Source of the DNA: Eukaryota sp. TZLM1-RC
Taxonomy: Eukaryota; Metamonada: BaSk clade
Direction: 5' to 3'
Length of the DNA stretch: 64,000 nucleotides
Assembly: GCA_040285825.1 (NCBI GenBank)
Contig: JAUPSS010000001.1
Location: forward strand, 310,001 to 374,000
Shown: positions 51,417 to 62,138 of the stretch, in pieces
How the letters are laid out: each line of letters starts with the position of its first letter
Position numbering within the stretch: position 1 is the first letter of the stretch
The notes under the pieces: generated by a model
What the model was told of the DNA's origin: nothing
What the model saw: the letters and a program-made list of their open reading frames with translations, nothing else
Database searches by the model: none
Translations under genes and position numbers: made by a program

Positions 51417-52641
51417 TAGTTGTTTGCACAACCCCTGTTTGATATATGGATTTGCTTTAAGAATGCGATCGTTTGGATTACCGATTTAAATTTGAGTTAA
51501 TTGGAGAAATACTCTGCTTTGGAAAACTTATTAGAAAATCAATAGAGATTTGGTAGGTATAATGTATGCGAAACGTGTCCATAAAGGGTTTATTTGATGT
51601 TTGTGATGGGTTTAGTGATGTACTAATGAAAGTACCAAGTCATTGTAACCATCATGTAACTAAAAACACAGACATGGTGACATCATCAAATAGAACAGGA
51701 TGGATAAGTTACCATAAAAGAATTGGGTACAAAGTATCAAATTTTTCAGAGGTGGATAGATGTGTTCCACTTTTCAAAAACTAGGTAGACATGTCCCAGA
51801 CCCTAAAAATTTTTGTTTATTCAATTTCAATGCAAAGATTTTTTTATCGAACTCGGTGAGTGCGTCAATTATGTTTTAAATCAAAATAAACTTTATTTAA
51901 CATCTTGGTATTCATCAATGCCTCTTTGAATACATCAATTATGCAAGATAAAAAAGTACAATGTAAGTCGCTTCAGGCTATTTTTAGTAAAGGACAGGAA
52001 GGAGAGCACCATTTGCCGATTTTCAGTGTTCAAAATAAATGATTTCTTGCAATTTTGTGATTAGTTAAATTTGTATTTGTCTTTATGTTAATGATTAAAT
52101 AAGTTGTTTTACTTGAAACTCTATATTGATTTATGAAACAAGTTTGTTGACAAATAATCTTAATGGAAAAATTCATCGCACTCAAGCGTGTTCGTTCAAC
52201 TGGTCGAACTCTGTGCGCACTCGCACTTTATTTTTTAATTTAATTTGAATTCTCAAAATTCGTCATCAATTCCACCCATTGTAGCTCAAAATGATGAGTT
52301 GTAGTTCGGTGCCATAGTGTGTACCGCGAAATTGTTGCGTTTACTATCAATCCACTATTTGTCATACTATCGATCATTTGAGTGACCTTAAAGAAAAGAA
52401 AATTAAATATTATTATTCATTTAGTATATGATTTATTTCAATAAGAGCTATACGACAAAGTTAAAATTCTATATCTATTTCTATAATCATTTAGTTGCTG
52501 AATTTGTGTAAGCACTTTCAATCATTGGTACAATAAAACAATAACACTTTCTTTATCAAATCCTACCCCATTGTAAATTTTCTACCCAATTTTATTTGTT
52601 CCCACTGTTTTTCTACCCAATTTTTCCTAGAACACAGTATT

Positions 52642-52714
52642 GGGGGTGTAGCTCAATTGGTAGAGCGTGCGCTTTGCATGCGCAAGGTACGGGGATCGAA
52701 ACCCTGCATCTCCA
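52642..52714 (+). tRNA. tRNA-Ala, anticodon TGC
   Basis: A 73-base cloverleaf. Acceptor GGGGGTG pairs with CATCTCC (two G-T pairs) with discriminator A. D arm GCTC...GAGC. Anticodon stem TGCGC/GCGCA with loop TTTGCAT. T arm CGGGG/CCCTG with loop ATCGAAA. The internal A box (TAGCTCAATTGG) and B box (GGGATCGAAACCC, close to GGTTCGANNCC) are present. No intron. Probably the functional copy. Confidence 0.93.
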
Positions 52715-52865
52715 ATTTTCCGGAATTGTTAACTTCATTTTTGATTTCAATTGGATTCATTTCACCATTATTTTCCTTAACAAAGTCCTGAATTAAAACA
52801 GTTGATGGAGCATCTTCTGTGTCACTGTCTGGCATCTCCACATTTTTCCTGTGAGTAAAACTAAG

Positions 52866-53108
52866 ACCAATAGAAATGCCAATTTGTTTGTATTGCTTTC
52901 TCAATTTCTATAAGCAGAAAACTATCAGTAGAAGCATGAATTTTTGGTATCCAAGTGGTGGTCCAAAGAAACAATGAAGAGATTTGATATCCTTTTATGG
53001 AGCTTTCACATTCAATTCGCTGTAATTAATTAATAAATTACCTCGGTTTTCATCAATTGAGAGAAGCGTCAATGAGTAAACACGCAGATCAGAACTTGTT
53101 TTGGCAAC
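52866..53108 (+). mobile_element. Short decayed family 1 LINE fragment
   Basis: Matches the tail coding region: AATGCCAATTTGTTTGTATTG (ANAxxQFVF-like), AAGAAACAATGAAGAGATTTG (KETMKRFD) and CCTTTTATGG...ATTCAATT (LLWxxxIQFA). It lies just inside the left arm of the duplication. Confidence 0.6.
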
Positions 53109-53109
53109 T

Positions 53110-55890
53110 AAAATTTATTTTCCAACGAAAACAGAACAACTAAACAAAAACTAGAACTCAATTTCCTCAATACACGCATCAACTTCATCAAATTTCTTCA
53201 GTGCGCAATTTTCATATTCTATTCCTAAACATCATAAACAACAAGCATCATAAACAACTGAGCGATATTTAGTATTAAATTTGCAATTAAATAAATGATT
53301 CAAAGTAATAAGTTGACCACAACGACAAATCAAATCGTTTGGCACACTGCATGGTCACAGAAAAAAATTCATTCTTAGGGCAGTTGTCCATTGATGGTCA
53401 TTTAACAATAGACCAAAAACAATGAGAATTTGGGAAATGAAACAACTTGAGCTACTTTTTTTAAGATCAATTAAAAAGTTGGTATAAACGGGATGCTTTT
53501 CAAAGTTTTAAAAGAGTTTTAATATCTTTCTCTTCAGTTTGGATTATGCAAATCTTAACGAAACCAAACTTCGGATTACAATTTGTTGGATATCGGCAGG
53601 AAAACAGTTGCACCAGATGTGAGGAGAGAGGCATTCAATTTCATTCTGCAAAGACACTTAAAAATCACTAACACAAAGTTTTATTAAATGTTGGTCTTCA
53701 GGAAAAGGTTTCAAAAATTCAAAAATGAAATTTTTGGCCTCCACCATTAAATGCAGCTTTACACAAATATTTAGATTTGTGAAAAGCTAGACCACCCAAT
53801 TCGGTGCTACAAAAAAATATGATTACACTAAAATACAGAATCAATGTCAAGTAAATTAGCCAAAAATTGTTCTTAATTCGTTAAAAATTCTGCAAATTTA
53901 AGAGATAGTGCTGATGTGGTTGATCGCAGGATTTGAGTAAATTTCCTTCAATAATAAATTCTGGGAAAGAAGTATTTGAGATGTTTTCAAGAACTGAACC
54001 TGAAAGAACGTTAAGTTCATGCTCAAAATTTGCTAAAAGAGATAAAAGTTGATTTTGAATTTCAATTTATGAATTAATTTAATTAGGTGTGCATGTTTAA
54101 TATTTATTTAAATTTCATCAAAATTGCCAAAAAAACAACCTAAAAATCGAAAACCTGATTCATGATAGTTGATGAAAGGAACCATTTGATCTTCAATAAC
54201 AATTTCAGCAGGTTCCTTACGAATCAACAGACATTTGGAAATGTTTAAAGAAAGATCAATTTGATAATAGCGATTCAAATTCCAGATCATGCTTACCTTA
54301 GTCCACAATATGGTGGTTTAGGGTGGACGAAGGCTTCTATTCTTACCTCGTGTGCTTTTGTTGGTGGATGCAGAAATGCAATCTTTGAGTTTTTCGAAAG
54401 ATTTGCAGATTGGGAAGATTTATTGATGATAACGCAAAAATCCACTTTTTTTGCATTAAATGAAGAAATTTCAAGAATTGATGTAGAAAAATGGGGTCGA
54501 TGTTTTCCCCAATCATTCAATGGCAATATTCCAGAAAAAAATGTTTTAAATTTGAAGTACACTCTTCGAACATTACAGAAAAGATTGACTGGAATGTATG
54601 AAAAAGATCTTTATAATAATATTTGCAGCTCGGCTGTTTTAAATCAAGATCTTCAGTCATTGTTATTGGAAAAGGGTGTTTGTGAAAACAAGGTGTCAGA
54701 TTCTCCACTTTTTGTAACCATTGTACCACGAAGATTTGGATTGTGTGCTCCTAATGAAGCATTTGTAACAAAAATGAGATTATATTTGAACATCCCCATT
54801 AACCAATTATTATCAAAAGAAAAATGTATTTGTTCGAATTCACCTCAACTCACTTTGCGCCATGCTCTAAATTGCTCTAAATTGATAACTTATCGTTCTT
54901 CATTACATGATGCTGTTAGAGACACTGTTTTCAATATGGCACAAACTGCAAGGATATCGTGTATCAAAGAGCCCCTGCTGAAAGAAACACTTTCTCTGAA
55001 TAATTTTGGTTCTGATGATAGAGGTGATGAATACTGTGATTGGATTGATAATTCTGAAGCTATTGTTGACTTTGTCTCATGTAATGTTGCAAACGATACT
55101 TTGGTTCACAGAAGAAAACTTAATCCTGTGGCTGCTCTGGATTTTAAAGCAAAAGAAAAACATAGAAAATATGATAAAGAAATTGAAGATGCAAATATCG
55201 ATAGAAATACACAGCTGGTTTTTATTGCTTTTCCATTTTCGATAAATGGAAGATTATCAGTTGAAGCAGAAACTTTTTTGGATGACTTCCAAAAAATGGT
55301 GAAAGAAAAAACAATGAAAAGATTTGATATTTTTTTATGGCGTTCACGGATTCAATTTGCCATTATTAATAGATTACCGCGGTTTTTCAATCGAATTAGA
55401 GAAGCTTTAGCTAGACAGCAAGCAAATCAAGATTTTGTAGAGGAAATCTTGGTTTAATGATAGTCGTCCCATTAGTTATGATTTAATTTAATCAAGTGTG
55501 CAAATTCAATAAATTAATGATTAATAATAGCGATGTTGAACAACTTTAGCAATTTTTCCCAACGAACCAATTAGACCAATTATTGAAATGTCATCCAGAT
55601 AGGCTGTAATTTCTATTGCTGGGTATTGTTGTTTTAATTCACACATTGAAGTATAAATAGCAAGGCAGAAGAAGAAAGTACCTAATGGATCACCTTGTTT
55701 AACACCAGATTATTGTATCAGAATATAGTTTTCATATACAAGTGTTGATTCCAAACCGTAAAAATTGTAAAAGAATCAGCTTCCAAAAAATGAATTAAAA
55801 GCAAGAACAAAATTGATTACCTCTTCACTGCATTGAAGGTGTTTTTAAAATCTAAATTAAAAATATAGTTCGAATTACTTAAATTAAAAA
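53110..55890 (-). mobile_element. Family 2 LINE, split by a nested family 1 insertion
   Basis: Two reverse-strand parts belong together. 55890-55535 holds RT motifs VKQGDPLGTFFFCLAIYT and AYLDDISIIG, with an intact Y-x-D-D, and ends VVQHRYY. 54263-53110 resumes with QIDLSLNISKCLLIRKEPAE, then FRFLGCFFGNFDEI, decayed thumb sequence and the endonuclease region near 53300. Between them a family 1 copy is inserted with an 11-bp duplication of family 2 sequence. Several stops in each part. Confidence 0.8.
54275..55523 (+). mobile_element. Family 1 LINE copy nested in family 2, 398-codon open frame, 11-bp TSD
   Basis: An open frame from IQIPDHAYLSPQYGGLGWTK to FVEEILV (ending 55457) covers the RT C-terminus and the whole endonuclease: CICSNSPQLTLRHALNCSKL, EPLLKETLSLNN, RGDEYCDWIDNSEAIVDFVS and FLWRSRIQFAIINRLPRFFN. 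It then has the standard 3' tail. ATAATAGCGAT at 54264-54274 is repeated at 55524-55534. The lack of stops across 398 codons marks it as one of the youngest copies, though 5'-truncated. Confidence 0.9.
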
Positions 55891-56015
55891 AAAATCAGAA
55901 GACAATGACACAGAAGAAGCTCCATCAACTGTTTTAATTCAGGACTTTGTTAAGGAAAATAATGGTGAAATGAATCCAATTGAAATCAAAATTGAAGTTA
56001 ACAATTTCGGAATAA

Positions 56016-56088
56016 TGGAGATGCAGGGTTTCGATCCCCGTACCTTGCGCATGCAAAGCGCACCCTCTACCAATTGAGCTACACCCCC
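56016..56088 (-). tRNA. tRNA-Ala (TGC), second copy with a broken D-stem pair
   Basis: Identical to the tRNA at 52642 except for C to G at position 25 (GAGC becomes GAGG), which turns the G10-C25 pair into a G-G mismatch. Promoter boxes are otherwise unchanged. It may be a pseudogene or a poorly folded tRNA. Confidence 0.8.
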
Positions 56089-57250
56089 AATACTGTGTTC
56101 TAGGAAAAATTGGGTAGAAAAACAGTGGGAACAAATAAAATTGGGTAGAAAATTTACAATGGGGTAGGATTTGATAAAGAAAGTGTTATTGTTTTGTTGT
56201 CCCAATGATTGAAAGTGCTTACACAAATTCAGCAACTAAATGATTATAGAAATAGATATAGAATTTTAACTTTGTCGTATAGCTCTTATTGAAATAAATC
56301 ATATACTAAATGAATAATAATATTTAATTTTCTTTTCTTTAAGGTCACTCAAATGATCGATAGTATGACAAATAGTGGATTGATAGTAAACGCAACAATT
56401 TCGCGGTACACACTATGGCACCGAACTACAACTCATCATTTTGAGCTACAATGGGTGGAATTGATGACGAATTTTGAGAATTCAAATTAAATTAAAAAAA
56501 TAAAGTGCGAGTGCGCACAGAGTTCGACCAGTTGAACGAACACGCTTGAGTGCGATGAATTTTTCCATTAAGATTATTTGTCAACAAACTTGTTTCATAA
56601 ATCAATATAGAGTTTCAAGTAAAACAACTTATTTAATCATTAACATAAAGACAAATACAAATTTAACTAATCACAAAATTGCAAGAAATCATTTATTTTG
56701 AACACTGAAAATCGGCAAATGGTGCTCTCCTTCCTGTCCTTTACTAAAAATAGCCTGAAGCGACTTACATTGTACTTTTTTATCTTGCATAATTGATGTA
56801 TTCAAAGAGGCATTGATGAATACCAAGATGTTAAATAAAGTTTATTTTGATTTAAAACATAATTGACGCACTCACCGAGTTCGATAAAAAAATCTTTGCA
56901 TTGAAATTGAATAAACAAAAATTTTTAGGGTCTGGGACATGTCTACCTAGTTTTTGAAAAGTGGAACACATCTATCCACCTCTGAAAAATTTGATACTTT
57001 GTACCCAATTCTTTTATGGTAACTTATCCATCCTGTTCTATTTGATGATGTCACCATGTCTGTGTTTTTAGTTACATGATGGTTACAATGACTTGGTACT
57101 TTCATTAGTACATCACTAAACCCATCACAAACATCAAATAAACCCTTTATGGACACGTTTCGCATACATTATACCTACCAAATCTCTATTGATTTTCTAA
57201 TAAGTTTTCCAAAGCAGAGTATTTCTCCAATTAACTCAAATTTAAATCGG

Positions 57251-57314
57251 TAATCCAAACGATCGCATTCTTAAAGCAAATCCATATATCAAACAGGGGT
57301 TGTGCAAACAACTA
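57251..57314 (+). pseudogene. 5' remnant of Fanzor copy 3, before the transposon
   Basis: One frame reads PNDRILKANPYIKQGLCKQL up to the TA where the pogo-like element entered. The Fanzor frame resumes right after the element at 59396. It lies in the right duplication arm, with a duplicate in the left arm. No start codon remains. Confidence 0.5.
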
Positions 57315-59391
57315 CACCGTTCATCACAATTAGTCTCACTACGAAGTTAGTCTTACCACAAATTAGTCTCACTGAGACTAATTTTGATATTGTGTTGTTG
57401 GAAATTGCCAAAATAAATTTTGTCTTCTTTTTATTGATACCTGGCCAAAAACGAACAGGCTCAGCATTCATTCCCCCTCTCCGATTCTTGCTGCTTTCGC
57501 TAGATCACAAGCATCATTCAATCATGTAAACTCCAACATGAATGAAACGTCCAACTCTCAAGGACAAACTTCTACTAAACCTCTCGTCACTGTAGCTGCA
57601 GTGGCTCCTTCACTTGATGCAGGCAGGAACAACGAGCTCAACACGTCGTTCCAAATTCTCTCCGAAAACGGTAATTGAAAAAATGATTCAGATGTTTGAA
57701 ACACGTTTTGAAGCTGTCAAAAAAATTTATTAGAACAAGAGGGTGTGGAACAAGTCGATGAGTTATTGTCTGCAAAAGCAAACAAACTAGCGAGAAGAGG
57801 TCTCATGACGAGGATTATTGCAAAGTATTTTCAATGCTTTGGAACAACGCACAATGCCAACATCAAGTAGGCAACTGATTGGTTCAACAATGACTCAAAC
57901 TATCTTAATAGTATTGCCAAGGTAGAACAGAGTTTGTCATTATCCACGTCTCAATTTGGAACAAAAAAGGTGGCTTTAACTAAGACATCGGTTGGGAGAG
58001 GAAGATCCAAAGCCGAGTGATTGGTCTGGCTTTACAACGAGCTGCTACAAGAATTTACAAGGCTCAAGAAAGCAGCTGTCAAAATTAATGCTCCGATGCT
58101 TCTTGATTTGGCCATCGAAATCTTACACAGACCCGACGCAAAGTATACATCTTCCTTTTTAGACCCAAAAACGGATCGAGACATAGAGACGAAACTGAAT
58201 AGAGTCTGGATTCAGCGATTTATGGAGGACAAAAAGATTGTTCTTAGATACCAAACCAGCAAATAGGATACCTCGCCAGAGAAAAAAGAAGCTATTGAAA
58301 AGGCTGTAGCATTTCACCTTGGTGGGCTGAAAAGGGCTTTTGAACTTGGTGATTTGAATGAGATGCTCATAGCGAACTTTGATGAAATCCATTTCGTTAT
58401 CAACATTGACAACGAAAAAACATTAGGCTTCAGTGGTGACACAGAAATACGGTATGCAAACGTCGTGTTGGGTGGACAGGCCTTCACAATGGTTGTGAAA
58501 CTTATTGGTGGAACCTTGGGTAAGGTTGACACACCATTTCTGATCTTTGTTGACCCCAGCAGTTCTTATCCTATTCGTGGAGTTACAAACAATATTGAAG
58601 GTGCTGCCTATCGTTCTTCACCTTCTGGTTTTATGAGCCGATTGGTTTTGAGCAGGTATCTTTCTGACATAAGTTTGTGGAAAAGGGACAGATATGGTAG
58701 AAAACGGAGTATATTGTGACAATGCACCAGGTCATCTTCCATTAAAAGATCCCAACATTGTCAGTCCATTTCATCTGGATTTAGAAAGACAAAATGCCGA
58801 GATTCGCTATTTTCCAGAAAATAGTACGCACTTGGTACAACCTTGTGACAGTTTCGTCATTCAAAAAATCAAGAAAACATGGACGAAATTCGGGAGAAAA
58901 ATAAATTACAAATGAAAAGGTCGAATGAGTGGAGTCCTACCTCATGGAAACTGCCTGATCCTGGGAATTGTTGTTGAGTCTTGCAGGACAGACAGCGAGA
59001 GAAGTGCACTCAATGACGGATTCCAATGGTATCAGCTTGGCTCGAAAAATCATGATAAGATGTGGATTAGCTTTTGACATCAATGGAAAATGGTATAAAC
59101 ATCATTTGTCTGTTGAGTTACAAAAAATTGTGAAGAAACAACGCGAAACATTTGCATCAGCTAGAGAATATGTTGTAGAAGAGGTTCATATGGATTAACT
59201 TTGGTGTAGTTTCAATAAAATGACTAATTGCGACTTCTATTTTGTGAGACTATTTCCGTACGAATTGAAATAGTCTCAGTGAGAATAATTTAATCATACC
59301 ATATTTAGCCTCACTGATACTAAAAATGATATGAGTGCATTCTAAAAGTCCTCGTATTTAGTCTCAATGAGACTAAATGTGATGTTTGGTG
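57315..59391 (+). mobile_element. Complete pogo-like DNA transposon with TIRs and TA duplication
   Basis: Inverted termini CACCgttCATCACAaTTAGT at 57315 and CACCaaaCATCACAtTTAGT (reverse complement, ending 59391) are flanked by TA at 57313-57314 and 59392-59393, as for Tc1/mariner-pogo elements. Subterminal TTAGTCTCA motifs in both orientations recur at each end. Transposase pieces run from 57538 (MNETSNSQGQTSTK) to 59198: RGRSKAE, stop, LVWLYNELLQEF; then NFDEIHFVINIDNEKTLGFS, EIRYANVVLGGQAFTMVVKL, VYCDNAPGHLPLKDPNIVSP and ENSTHLVQPCDSFVIQKIKK, giving a D...D...D set. In-frame stops (for example 58018-58020 and 58264-58266) and frameshifts show it is inactive. Confidence 0.85.
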
Positions 59392-59395
59392 TAGA

Positions 59396-60906
59396 GATAT
59401 TGATGGTGAAACTTCTGCAATGAAAAACAAAGTCTCAAAAATTATTTCGCTTTTCATTAATGACCGGATCCCTCTTTTACTTCCCGGTAATTCCAAAAGG
59501 GAAAAATATTCAAAGTTTGATTTGCCTCAAAATCAAATTGCTATTTAAGAGCAATGTTTCAGGTCAATAATTATTTAGAAGATGAGGAGATCAAACTTGT
59601 TCATGCTCTGCCTTTGAAGAATTCTTGTATTTCCCCCTATATCAGAATTGATAAAACAAGTTTATCGGACCTGTTCTTTGTCGAATTCAAGAACGTCCTT
59701 GGTCAAAAATCCTCCTATCAATACAATAATCAAGTTGCTGATTTGGTCTTATGGAATACCTTTCTGAAAAGGGATTAGATTACAAACAGTGAATTGTTCT
59801 CAGAAAGTTCCAAGTACATCATGTCTGGTATCGAGACTGATGGAATATCAGTATCATTGATTCAATCTAGAATTGACTTGAAAAAGTAACTGCAAAAGAA
59901 TTGAAAGATAAAGAAAAATATATTGATGATCCCAGCATCAATCCTTCTGAATTTCAAGATATGACCATTGCTGCTACTGACCAAGGAAATCTGATCTATT
60001 CTATTTTTCTGCTAATTTAGCAACTGGAATGACTTATTCAAAAAAGCCTGAGAGATAAATATGTTCATTTCAGGTACACTCAAAATCAACGAAGATTTGA
60101 GTCGAAAAGTTCCAAATTCAAAAGAATAGGAAACAGCATACGGAATGACACTCTTATCACATTAAGTAACTCTACTGGTAGAGTGACTGATCTATCCAAT
60201 TACGAATTATCAGAACAGCAACAACAAAGGATGGATTTAAACAGCAGTATAATTAATCAAATGACTGAAAGAACAATTAGTTTATTACAAGGTGAAGTAT
60301 CTCAAGAAAACAATTTTCCCTACGAAATTGATTACTCATTAAGCTTGAGAAACAATGATCAAAAAACTAAATCTGTAGCAGAATGAGAAGCCACTTTATC
60401 CCAAATCGATTCCAAAAGCAGCATATTTGCCACATTTAAGGAGTATATTAAACAAAGGAATTTACGTCAATAATAATTGAGAACAACGAAAACAGATGAA
60501 ATTTAAAGAACCTACCAAAGGACAAGGTTCGAGAATTTTGATCAAAAAGGCTGGTTATAAGGTCTTTTTAATTGATGAGTTTCGAATCAGTTGCTGTTGT
60601 TTCAATTGTAAGAAAGCGGAGAAGACAGTTGAAACATTCTAGTGGTGCTGAAATCCTAGGCCATGGAAGAGCCATGAGATGTCTATTCGTCACGGGCTTA
60701 CCATGTGTAAATCATGCGAAAGTATGTGGAATAGAGATCGAAATGCTTCGCTGAAAATGATGGCAGTGATGGAAGTACATGTAAAAGGTGGAGATAGACC
60801 GGTACAACTGCAAAGAACAAGGTTGAAGGTTCAAAGAAAGTGGTATAATGGTGGAAACTCAAAACTCAGTCCCTCTACATTGGTGAAAGGACACTCATTT
60901 CATTGA
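59396..60906 (+). pseudogene. Fanzor1-type RNA-guided nuclease copy 3, body and C-terminus
   Basis: Order of family blocks: SKIISLFINDRIPLLLPGNS; HALPLKNSCISPYIRIDKTS; SGIETDGISVSLIQSR, the TDG-x-S block; MTIAATDQGNLIYS, RuvC-I with its Asp; KYVHFRYTQNQRRFES; EATLSQIDSKSSIFATFKEY, the E-x-x-LS block; PTKGQGSRILIKKAGYKV with FLIDEFRISCCCFNC, RuvC-II Glu and first Cys pair; RHGLTMCKSCESMWNRDRNA, second Cys pair and RuvC-III Asp. All three acidic catalytic residues survive. Stops at 59546, 59776, 59887, 60017, 60053, 60127, 60384, 60628 and 60640 and frame changes make it a pseudogene. It ends 21 bases before the TSUP start. Confidence 0.85.
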
Positions 60907-60927
60907 TATAGACATCATCAGTAACTA

Positions 60928-61749
60928 ATGATCGAAATCTTTGGTTACATTGCTGCTGTCTTCATTGGTATCACCTTGGGTCTTATTGGAGGTGGGGGAT
61001 CAATACTTACAGTACCCGTTCTCGTCTTTCTATTTAAAATTAAACCAACTTCAGCTACAGCATATTCTCTATTTATTGTAGGGATTACCAGTGGAATCGG
61101 ATCTATTCCATTCTTTAAACGAAAGCTAGTATGTGTTCAGACTGCTGTTGTCTTTGGCATTCCTTCAATTATTGCTGTTTTTTCAACCAGGGCGTTTCTC
61201 CTTCCCTTGCTTCCAGAAACGTTCATATCAATCAGTTCATTCACTTTGACGAAGGACATTTTCATAATGATTCTTTTTGCTAGTCTCATGATTGTTACTT
61301 CCTTTTCCATGATAAAGAAGAGTAAAAAAAGTGTTTTGGAAGAACCTCTCCTACATCAAGATTCTATAACCAAAGACTTTAATTATAAACTTATTCTATT
61401 AGAAGGAACTATTGTAGGAGCACTCACTGGTCTTGTAGGTGCTGGAGGTGGGTTTCTCATCATTCCTGCACTGGTTATCCTAGGAAAACTTCCAATGAAG
61501 AAGGCCGTTGGGACTTCTCTTGTAATCATATTTTCAAAGTCTCTTATTGGTTTGCTGGGTGAACCACTGTTGAGAGGTTCTGATTTTCAGTGGGTGATAG
61601 TGCTCAAATGTACCTTTATGGCCGTTCTCGGTATCTCCCTCGGCTCCTTTTTGTCAACCAAAATTGATGGCACCAAGTTGAAACCTGCATTTGGTTATTT
61701 TGTGCTAGTAATGGGCTTTTATATTTTTGTGAAGGAAATATTTTTCTAG
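60928..61749 (+). CDS. TSUP-family (TauE/SafE) membrane transporter
   Basis: A 273-residue protein with about eight to nine membrane segments and the internal duplication of the TSUP family, whose members export sulfite, sulfonates or similar anions. Half 1: VFIGITLGLIGGGGSILTVP, then TSATAYSLFIVGITSGIGSI. Half 2: TIVGALTGLVGAGGGFLIIP, then KKAVGTSLVIIFSKSLIGLL. The G-x-x-G-G-G-S/G pairs are diagnostic. The compact size and close match to bacterial-type members suggest transfer from bacteria, though eukaryotic TSUPs also exist. It is intact, in contrast to its neighbours, and is flanked by Fanzor remnant and LINE. Substrate cannot be told. Confidence 0.9.
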   Translation: MIEIFGYIAAVFIGITLGLIGGGGSILTVPVLVFLFKIKPTSATAYSLFIVGITSGIGSIPFFKRKLVCVQTAVVFGIPSIIAVFSTRAFLLPLLPETFISISSFTLTKDIFIMILFASLMIVTSFSMIKKSKKSVLEEPLLHQDSITKDFNYKLILLEGTIVGALTGLVGAGGGFLIIPALVILGKLPMKKAVGTSLVIIFSKSLIGLLGEPLLRGSDFQWVIVLKCTFMAVLGISLGSFLSTKIDGTKLKPAFGYFVLVMGFYIFVKEIFF

Positions 61750-62138
61750 TTGGTTCAAATTTGACATCATTAAATTTGAACTAATTCTTATGATTTAGCC
61801 CAATTTGGTAGTTTAGCAGCTTTTTGCCTGAATACTAAATGAGAGGCAAAGTTCACATTCTTTTCTACCCTGTAAGCCACAAAATTAAAACTAAGTTAAA
61901 TGAAAATAGAGTTTTTTTACAAAAGTTCTTATTTTACAGCTAATTTTGTTGAGTTTTTAGAAAATAAGTATTACAACTTAATCTCTTTTTTCCAAATACA
62001 ACTTTAATTGCACAAATTTGACGAAGTAAAAAAATAATACATAAATATTAAAAAATACACCAAAAACTGAGAAAATTCTTCCAAAGCTGACGTTTCCTTT
62101 TTATATAATGGAGATTTTTAAAACACACTAACCACTAT

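Larger units (their letters stand above)
50840..52830 (+). repeat. Left arm of a ~2-kb inverted duplication
   Basis: The reverse complement of 55900-57892 aligns along the whole length with only scattered substitutions and a few single-base indels, one of them near 50931. Arm content from outside in: the 5' part of a pogo-like transposon (to 51416), a short Fanzor 5' remnant (about 51419-51480), an open 72-codon frame at 51566-51784 of unknown meaning, AT-rich DNA, and a tRNA-Ala gene (52642-52714). It may be genuine or an assembly product. Confidence 0.95.
55900..57892 (-). repeat. Right arm of the ~2-kb inverted duplication
   Basis: Reverse complement of 50840-52830. This arm continues outward into the complete pogo-like transposon and the rest of the Fanzor gene, so it looks like the source and the left arm the copy. 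The 3.07-kb spacer is LINE sequence. The 72-codon frame at 57165-56947 is identical to that of the left arm at protein level. Confidence 0.95.

Noticed and set aside
51566-51784. A conserved gene because both duplication arms carry an identical 72-codon frame
   Set aside because: Identity follows from the recent duplication and is not evidence of selection; no domain is recognisable.
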